Below are positions 43,694-49,213 of a stretch of DNA of 49,213 nucleotides, one piece after another. Numbering within the stretch: the first letter of the stretch is position 1; every line of letters starts with the position of its first letter. Made by a program: the position numbers and the translations under genes. The DNA is from Clostridium sp. (lineage in GTDB: Bacteria; Bacillota; Clostridia; Lachnospirales; Lachnospiraceae), in the NCBI GenBank assembly GCA_023664385.1, contig JAMPFU010000021.1, positions 1-49,213 on the forward strand, in the 5' to 3' direction. The notes under the pieces are model-generated. The model was given only the letters and a program-made list of their open reading frames with translations. It was not told the origin of the DNA and did not search any database.

Positions 43694-44869
43694 TTATCTT
43701 ACTCCTATAACTGAAATTGCTTCACCTTTTCCTTCATTATAATTTTTTACGGCATCTGCCAAGGAGTCATATTGCGTACAATCGCCAGCATTGTGAATGA
43801 CATATTTTTCCTGTCCATCTAAAGTTTCTTTTGTTATACTTACAGTATGTATCATCTCTCCTAAATTGTCAGCATCATTATAGGCTGTTAAAATGTAAGT
43901 TGTATAGTTTGACTGCATTTTGTTCAATTTGGAATCTTTAATTGAACCACCATATAATATCTTTGCATCATATCCGCTTGCATCTAAAAATAGGTATAAA
44001 TCAATCGGCGATGTTCCAAACTCCCCACCCAGCACAATCCCGCCTGCCTCAAAAATTGAAAGCAACATAGGAAAGTCAACCGGAGATTCTCCATTATTCA
44101 ATGCCAACAGAGCATTATATGTGGCAATTACTTCACAGCTATTATATTCTGCAGTGTGGTTACCATAATAAATTATATCCAGCATTGCACTTTGGTGCTC
44201 TATATATGCATCGTTAGCATGATCATTTAAGTATGTCTCCCAGCCTGTCAAATTTGCCTGATAGTGTTCCAAAATTTCATGCTCAGGTATCGGATTAATA
44301 CTTAAAAGTGATAATATTGCCAGCAAAGAGGCATCATTTACATGATTTGGCACATATTCGTACAACCACTGTTCCCAATCATATCCACCGTCAAGCCAAC
44401 CCGTTCCAGCTTCCCACAATCCATTGCCTAAAATTTGAACCAAATCTAAAAACAAATTTAAAGTTTGCCGGAAGGACATTCCCAATATTTTAGCAATCAG
44501 CTTAATTCTATCCCATAAATTTTTTTCGGTTGAACGATTTTCCTTCAAATCATATGAATCCATATTGCCAAATATATTAGATTGTCTCGCAATAATTAAT
44601 GCATCTTCCCGCATTATATTCATCTCCGCAGTATCATAACGGTTTGCAATTAATTTTGTTGTTTCTGCTATATCCTTTAAATTATTCTGAGTAATTTTAA
44701 GGTCGGTAATTAAATTCTCCATAGTTAACGCTAAATCTACCGACATGTGCTCAATTCCCTCCATAACATGACTTACAGATAAAATTACACTATTGACGGA
44801 AATGTCAGCAATATCACTAATCCGATTCCCACAATTTCTCAATACGTTTGTATTAACTATAAATTCCAT
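43694..44869 (-). CDS. WXG-like helical protein with papain-like peptidase domain
   Basis: 391 residues. Residues 1-95 form a helical region with WXG100/LXG-like periodicity, residues 120-235 a linker with a hydrophobic patch. From about 236 on is a C39/papain-like peptidase domain: catalytic Cys C245 (YNSCEVIATYNALLAL), GIVLGGEFGTSP, H341 (MIHTVSI) and N360 (YVIHNAGD). There is no signal peptide, as for type VII substrates. GGGAG lies 7 nt before the ATG, 17 bp after the lipoprotein stop. It may be a secreted effector or a processing peptidase; the secretion route is an inference. Confidence 0.65.
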   Translation of the reverse strand: MEFIVNTNVLRNCGNRISDIADISVNSVILSVSHVMEGIEHMSVDLALTMENLITDLKITQNNLKDIAETTKLIANRYDTAEMNIMREDALIIARQSNIFGNMDSYDLKENRSTEKNLWDRIKLIAKILGMSFRQTLNLFLDLVQILGNGLWEAGTGWLDGGYDWEQWLYEYVPNHVNDASLLAILSLLSINPIPEHEILEHYQANLTGWETYLNDHANDAYIEHQSAMLDIIYYGNHTAEYNSCEVIATYNALLALNNGESPVDFPMLLSIFEAGGIVLGGEFGTSPIDLYLFLDASGYDAKILYGGSIKDSKLNKMQSNYTTYILTAYNDADNLGEMIHTVSITKETLDGQEKYVIHNAGDCTQYDSLADAVKNYNEGKGEAISVIGVR

Positions 44870-44886
44870 ATTTCATCTCCCTTCCA

Positions 44887-46002
44887 TCAGTACTCAAAAA
44901 ATCCCTCATACCGGGGACTATTTTCATGCTTAAAATCTCTGGAAAATACCATAATCCCATTTTCATAATCTTCAAAGTAATACACGCCCCAACAACCTTC
45001 CTTCTCATAACAACGGTTTTGCAATAAAAGCGTTCTTTGTTTCGATTCTATATTTTCCCGGTATAATGCTTCATCTGTCATAAGATATATATCAGAATTT
45101 TCAACACAAAAACTGGCGATTTGTTCCCCCTCCTTCGTTTTGTAAAGCACTTCAAAGGACTCGTCATATAAATTATATTTACATAGCAACGAGGTCTGTA
45201 CAAAGTCCTGACTGGGATTTTCCCGATATCCTCCTTTCGAATATTGTGCTATAAAAAAACAGCTTCCCTGATATTCCCTCAGCATGGAAGGCGACACGCC
45301 TCCAAACTCTCCCGTATAGTCCGGTAAAAAGTCGGGTTGTCGGCTAATGCAAAATAAATTGTCTTTTTCTTTTATATAAATTTCTTTTTGGGAACAGCTA
45401 AAAGAAAAATCTTCTTTTTCTATATAAACAATTTCAAGCTCATTATCGGTCTTGGCAACAAGGGTATACCCATCATACAAATAATAAGAATATTCTCCAT
45501 CCGTTCTTTCAGGCGGCAGATGTTCAAGCTCATGATTTAGCCAAATAACCCCGCAATCTGTAAACATACCTATATCCCATTGTTTTGTGGTATCATCTGC
45601 TACAATCATAAACACATTTTGACTATCTGCACTTAAGCCACAGACATTCATATGATCAAGCTCCATGACCTTCTCACCGTCATCAAATGAATATACACAA
45701 ACCGTTCCATGGTTTTCTGTCTTATGATATACCAAAAATTCATCTGATGCCGCCATACAATGTAATACCTCATTATCCTTAAACTCCACCAGCATTTTTT
45801 GGGATTCATAATCATAAATTCCGCAAGAACCATTCAGATTCTGATAAATATAGCTTCCGTAGGAATTACTGCAGATATAGTGGTGTGAACATGAAGCAGA
45901 TTCGGGGACAGAAAAAATATAGCAACCAACATTATAAGCTTTGGTGCATCCCGAAAGCAAACATAAAAAACAACAAAAAGCAAAAAATATTTTTTGTTTC
46001 AT
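44887..46002 (-). CDS. Lipoprotein with propeller-like domain, unknown
   Basis: About 371 residues from the ATG at 46002, which has GGAGG 9 nt upstream. The lipobox LLSGC is near residue 19, so it is anchored on the outside of the membrane. The rest shows repeated beta segments like a propeller (YDYESQKMLVEF, VCVYSFDDGEKVMEL, YNLYDESFEVLYK) and many Cys. First gene of an operon with the papain-like protein; a binding or immunity partner is possible. A 12-bp imperfect inverted repeat (46031-46043 / 46085-46096) lies in its 5' region. Confidence 0.7.
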   Translation of the reverse strand: MKQKIFFAFCCFLCLLSGCTKAYNVGCYIFSVPESASCSHHYICSNSYGSYIYQNLNGSCGIYDYESQKMLVEFKDNEVLHCMAASDEFLVYHKTENHGTVCVYSFDDGEKVMELDHMNVCGLSADSQNVFMIVADDTTKQWDIGMFTDCGVIWLNHELEHLPPERTDGEYSYYLYDGYTLVAKTDNELEIVYIEKEDFSFSCSQKEIYIKEKDNLFCISRQPDFLPDYTGEFGGVSPSMLREYQGSCFFIAQYSKGGYRENPSQDFVQTSLLCKYNLYDESFEVLYKTKEGEQIASFCVENSDIYLMTDEALYRENIESKQRTLLLQNRCYEKEGCWGVYYFEDYENGIMVFSRDFKHENSPRYEGFFEY

Positions 46003-46108
46003 ATCTAACCACCTCCCCCTAATACATAAATGAAAAGGCTTTCGTACCGTATCGTATTCCTTGTATATAAAGACCGATATAGCAGAAAGCTTTTCAATCA
46101 ATTCAAAA

Positions 46109-47131
46109 TTATTTAATTTCCTTAATCCATCCCTCAGGCGCTTCTATTTTGCCCATCTGAATACCCGTAAGCGTATCATAAAGCTTCTTTGTTACAGGTC
46201 CCATATCGTCCATGCCGCTTGGGAAGCAGATTTCCTTTCCGTGGTCGTCTATCCTTCCTACAGGTGAAATTACGGCTGCCGTTCCACAAAGACCGCACTC
46301 GGCAAAATCCTTAACCTCATCAAAATATACCTCTCTGTGCTCAACGGTCATACCGAGATATTTCTCAGCAACAACCATAAGTGAGCGTCTTGTAATGGAA
46401 GGAAGAATACTGTCTGACTTAGGCGTTACAAGCTTGCCATCCTTTGTTATGAAAATAAAGTTTGCTCCGCCTGTCTCCTCAACCTTCGTACGTGTAGCAG
46501 CATCAAGATACATATTTTCAGCATAGCCCTTATCATGCGCATCCACAATTGCATGAAGGCTCATTGCATAGTTAAGTCCCGCCTTGATATGTCCTGTTCC
46601 ATGAGGTGCCGCTCTGTCAAAATCACTGACACGAATAACGATAGGCTTTGCACCGCCCTTAAAATAAGGACCTACAGGTGTCGTAAATACACGGAACTGA
46701 TACTCATCTGCCGGCTTTACGCCGATAACCGCATTGCTTCCGAACATATAAGGTCTTATATAGAGCGTCGCTCCCGAACCAAACGGCGGAACATAGTCTG
46801 CATTTGCCTTTACGGTATCAACAACAGCCTGTACAAATCTATCCTCAGGAAACACAGGCATCTCAAGTCTTTTACATGTATCTGCCATTCTCTGTGCGTT
46901 CAGGTCAGGTCTGAAGCATACAATACGTCCGTCCTCAGTCGTATATGCCTTTAACCCCTCAAAACAAGTTTGTGCATACTGGAGAACACAGGCACATTCA
47001 CTCATTGTAACCATCGGGTCATCAATAAGCGCTCCCTCGTCCCAAGCTCCGTCCTTATAATTTGATACAAATCTCTTATCCGTTTCCATGTAAGCAAAGC
47101 CTAAATTTGACCAATCAATATTTTTACTCAT
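46109..47131 (-). CDS. ilvE: Branched-chain amino acid aminotransferase
   Basis: 340 residues, length of the eukaryote-like (type II) IlvE. It makes Leu, Ile and Val from their keto acids with PLP. The PLP lysine is K183 (TGHIKAGLNYAMSL). Also conserved are YAQTCFEGLKAY and EETGGANFIFI and the C-terminal CGTAAVISPVG loop. No T-box precedes it, unlike leuA; a weak TTGCGC-N17-TAAACT promoter is possible. Confidence 0.95.
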   Translation of the reverse strand: MSKNIDWSNLGFAYMETDKRFVSNYKDGAWDEGALIDDPMVTMSECACVLQYAQTCFEGLKAYTTEDGRIVCFRPDLNAQRMADTCKRLEMPVFPEDRFVQAVVDTVKANADYVPPFGSGATLYIRPYMFGSNAVIGVKPADEYQFRVFTTPVGPYFKGGAKPIVIRVSDFDRAAPHGTGHIKAGLNYAMSLHAIVDAHDKGYAENMYLDAATRTKVEETGGANFIFITKDGKLVTPKSDSILPSITRRSLMVVAEKYLGMTVEHREVYFDEVKDFAECGLCGTAAVISPVGRIDDHGKEICFPSGMDDMGPVTKKLYDTLTGIQMGKIEAPEGWIKEIK

Positions 47132-47241
47132 AATCGTATACTTCCTTTCCCTGATTGTCTCGCCTTGTATTTTCGTTTCTATGACTTATCAGATTTTCTA
47201 CCCAATCTAGTTTACCACCCTAATGTTAATTGCGCAAGATT

Positions 47242-47625
47242 TTACTTATTTTTTATTGCCACTGCTTCAATCTCTATCAACACATCCTTCGGAAGCCTTG
47301 CCACCTCAACACAGGAACGTGCAGGGTAATTCTCCGTAAAAAATGTCGCATAAACCTCATTTACCTTTGCAAAATCATTCATATCCTTTATGAATACTGT
47401 TGTCTTTACAACTGACTGTGCATCTGAGCCTGCCTCCTCAAGCAGCGCAATCAGATTAGAGATTGCCTGACGTGCCTGCGCAGTAATATCACCGTTTTCA
47501 AGCTCTCCCGTCTCAGGTATAATCGGTATCATACCTGACGTATAAATCATATCGCCCACAACAACTGCCTGTGAATATGGTCCGATTGCCGCAGGTGCCT
47601 TTTTTGTTGAAATTATTTCCTTCAT
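47242..47625 (-). CDS. ridA: RidA-family enamine/imine deaminase
   Basis: 127 residues. Family hallmarks [40 protein letters not shown] and [23 protein letters not shown], with active-site R103 and E119. RidA clears 2-aminoacrylate-type enamines that damage PLP enzymes such as IlvE, which lies directly downstream. It starts 2 bp after the cvfB stop. Confidence 0.94.
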   Translation of the reverse strand: MKEIISTKKAPAAIGPYSQAVVVGDMIYTSGMIPIIPETGELENGDITAQARQAISNLIALLEEAGSDAQSVVKTTVFIKDMNDFAKVNEVYATFFTENYPARSCVEVARLPKDVLIEIEAVAIKNK

Positions 47626-47627
47626 TT

Positions 47628-48473
47628 TTATTTCCTCCTTATTTCAATTGTTTTTTCCGTAATTTTTATTTTGCCCTCCTTGAGCAGCTTTCCAACAGCA
47701 CGCTTAAAGGCATTTTTGCTGAGTCCCAGCTCTCTTTTTATAAGCTCCTTATCTGCTTTATCGTTAAAAGGAAGCACTCCCTTATAGCTTTTTATGACAT
47801 CGTATACCATCTCACTGTCTGAAATCATCTGTTTATATGCCACATCATTAAGTGCAAGATCTGCTCTGCCATCCTCTCTTATATTTACAATGCGTCCCTC
47901 TACCTCATCTCCAACATAAACATTGTTGTAAATCTCATTTTCATGAATCAGACCGCTATACTTATCGTCTATGGCAACAAAGGCTCCCATTCCCTGCTTG
48001 TACTCGTATATGATGCCCTTAAAGCCTTGTCCCTTTTCGTAGCCTTCCCCGATAGGCAGAAGATGATTATACAGCTTCATGGAAACACAAAGCCTGTCGG
48101 ATTTATCCGCATACATTCTCACAAGGTACTCTTTTCCTTCCTTTACCTTGGTCGTCTGCTCCTTAAAGGGAAGAAAAATATCCTTCTCAAGCCCCCAGTC
48201 CATAAATGCGCCTATATTTGTTACGCCTTTCACAACAAGCCTTTTTATCTCCCCGATTGTAATGTATGGCTCATTCACGGTTGCGATAAGCCTGTCAGAG
48301 GAATCCCTGTATATAAATACCCTTAAGGCATCGCCGATTTTTGTATCTTCAGGCACCTGTCTTTTCGGAAGCAGTACCGCATCCCTTGCATCGCCGCCTT
48401 CCTCTGCCAGATATACACCAAACTCCTTTTCTCTCACTACCTTTAAGGTATTCCATTTCCCTACTTCTATCAT
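47628..48473 (-). CDS. CvfB-like S1-domain RNA-binding protein
   Basis: About 281 residues from the ATG at 48473 (GGAG 6 nt upstream). Tandem S1-type OB folds ([45 protein letters not shown]) and a C-terminal winged helix ([25 protein letters not shown]) give the CvfB/YitL architecture. CvfB influences virulence-factor and RNA levels in Staphylococcus. Co-transcribed with ridA. Confidence 0.92.
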   Translation of the reverse strand: MIEVGKWNTLKVVREKEFGVYLAEEGGDARDAVLLPKRQVPEDTKIGDALRVFIYRDSSDRLIATVNEPYITIGEIKRLVVKGVTNIGAFMDWGLEKDIFLPFKEQTTKVKEGKEYLVRMYADKSDRLCVSMKLYNHLLPIGEGYEKGQGFKGIIYEYKQGMGAFVAIDDKYSGLIHENEIYNNVYVGDEVEGRIVNIREDGRADLALNDVAYKQMISDSEMVYDVIKSYKGVLPFNDKADKELIKRELGLSKNAFKRAVGKLLKEGKIKITEKTIEIRRK

Positions 48474-48526
48474 GTCAAACTCCATTTCCTGTAAAAACCA
48501 TGCTATGGCAAATACATTTTCAAGGT

Positions 48527-48549
48527 AAAAAAGAGCCGATTTTCAGCTC
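48527..48549 (-). terminator. Intrinsic terminator of the 113-residue gene
   Basis: On the minus strand, GAGCTGA and TCGGCTC form a 7-bp stem (one wobble) with an AAA loop, followed by six Ts (48527-48532). Confidence 0.8.
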
Positions 48550-48577
48550 CTTATTACTTCACATACAACCTGTACAT

Positions 48578-48919
48578 TTATTTTTTTGCAGCCTTCAATA
48601 CCTTTTGTTTAATATAAGCCGCCTCTGTATCTGATGCCTTTTCAAAACCGCACTCTGTAAGCTTATCTGCTGAATTGCTTAATGTGAAAAATGAAACTCC
48701 CTTTTCATTTTTCTGTGTATCATAACCATTATAAACATCTATAATTGCATACTTGTCCTTACTTCTCCTATCAGGATTAGGAACAATCTTTTTTATACAC
48801 CAGTCCCATACAGGAGTACCAACCTCTAACTCCGCAACCTCATCGCTTGGAACCTTTTTTACATATATACTGTCCGTATCACATATCGCCCATGGTACAA
48901 CGTAAATTATGCTGCTCAT
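48578..48919 (-). CDS. Unrecognised 113-residue protein
   Basis: A small soluble protein beginning MSSIIYVVPWAICDTDSIYVKKV, with WDWCIKKIVPNPDRRSKDKYAIIDVYNGY in the middle. No signal peptide, helix or known motif. AGGAGG is 6 nt before the ATG and it has its own terminator, so it is very likely expressed. The family is not recognised. Confidence 0.65.
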   Translation of the reverse strand: MSSIIYVVPWAICDTDSIYVKKVPSDEVAELEVGTPVWDWCIKKIVPNPDRRSKDKYAIIDVYNGYDTQKNEKGVSFFTLSNSADKLTECGFEKASDTEAAYIKQKVLKAAKK

Positions 48920-49100
48920 AGCAATCCTCCTAACCGTTTATAACATGTGAAATTCTAAACCATGATGTGCTGTTTGTCAAATATTTTAATAAAAATGTTT
49001 CTTTCATTGGTAATAATGATACATAAAAATGCAATTTACATATATAATAACAGCAAAATATAGTTTTTGTGTATTTTTTTCTTATTTTTTAAAAAAATAC

Positions 49101-49129
49101 TTGCATTTTTTTTTCTGTTATCTTATAAT
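49101..49129 (+). promoter_or_regulatory. tRNA-Gln promoter
   Basis: TTGCAT (49101-49106), 17 bp, TATAAT (49124-49129); the tRNA begins 13 bp after the -10. Confidence 0.75.
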
Positions 49130-49141
49130 ATCAATTCGTAA

Positions 49142-49213
49142 TGGGCTATCGCCAAATGGTAAGGCACTGGACTCTGACTCCAGCATTTCAAGGTTCGAAT
49201 CCTTGTAGCCCAG
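49142..49213 (+). tRNA. tRNA-Gln(CTG)
   Basis: 72 nt. Acceptor arms TGGGCTA (49142-49148) and TAGCCCA (49206-49212) pair fully. The anticodon stem CTGGA/TCCAG encloses the loop CTCTGAC, giving anticodon CTG (reads CAG, glutamine). The T loop GGTTCGAATCC is canonical. It ends at the discriminator G, exactly the window edge; a CCA, if encoded, would lie outside. Confidence 0.95.

Noticed and set aside
1-49213. Insertion sequences, prophage or integrase genes
   Set aside because: No transposase, integrase or phage structural gene was seen; mobility at 33-35 kb is inferred only from broken genes and short repeats.

Overview
The window looks like a chromosomal segment of a low-GC, spore-forming Clostridia bacterium, most likely a Lachnospiraceae gut species. 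The reasons are spore genes (a YyaC-type protease and the cotJABC coat operon), a T-box-regulated leuA, many strong AGGAGG ribosome sites, and several protein families typical of that group (DUF5711, DUF4869, DUF3791/DUF3990, VanR/VanS/VanY without vanHAX). Species cannot be fixed from the sequence alone.

Layout. 1-305: imperfect 27-bp repeats and a promoter-hairpin-terminator unit (minus). 306-3653: envelope operon (degenerate MPN/JAB-like + LysM protein, DUF5711 propeller, CvpA). 3906-4478: yyaC. 4454-6706: HD-domain protein and a coiled-coil membrane protein. 6878-9004: leuA with a leucine (CUC) T-box leader. 9036-14570: a secreted small protein, a membrane-anchored protein and a three-gene ABC transporter, next to a divergent orphan LytTR regulator. 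14621-17030: ung, histidine phosphatase, flippase-like membrane protein. 17280-18520: cotJABC. 18646-19488: unknown gene. 19658-29070: an eight-gene chemosensory operon in the order PAS histidine kinase, REC-HD-GYP-like regulator, cheR, cheB, cheY-like, cheA, cheW, mcp, with no flagellar genes. 29110-32974: small membrane protein, a striking 30-bp perfect inverted repeat, and an FtsX/MacB-type ABC pair with an attenuator-like leader. 32986-35339: a decayed type I restriction (hsdS) locus holding a P-loop ATPase/DUF4869 pair and remnants of a DUF3791/DUF3990 module. 35663-38446: VanR/VanS-like pair and VanY carboxypeptidase. 38460-43587: membrane-fused spermidine-synthase-like protein and a second FtsX ABC pair. 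43694-46002: lipoprotein plus a WXG-like/papain-like peptidase protein. 46109-49213: ilvE, ridA, cvfB, a small unknown gene, tRNA-Gln(CTG).

The most interesting candidates are: (i) the ATPase/DUF4869 cassette bounded by 20-bp direct repeats made of hsdS sequence, inside a collapsed restriction locus; (ii) the secreted-protein/ABC locus beside a LytTR regulator, whose large permease carries an M1-aminopeptidase-like domain without an active site; (iii) the WXG-like protein with a Cys-His-Asn peptidase domain; (iv) short promoter-hairpin-terminator units that could be small RNAs or attenuators; (v) the 30-bp inverted repeat. Gene ends are read directly. Several starts were moved to internal ATG/GTG codons that have a well-spaced Shine-Dalgarno site. 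Functions come from family recognition by eye, with no database search.
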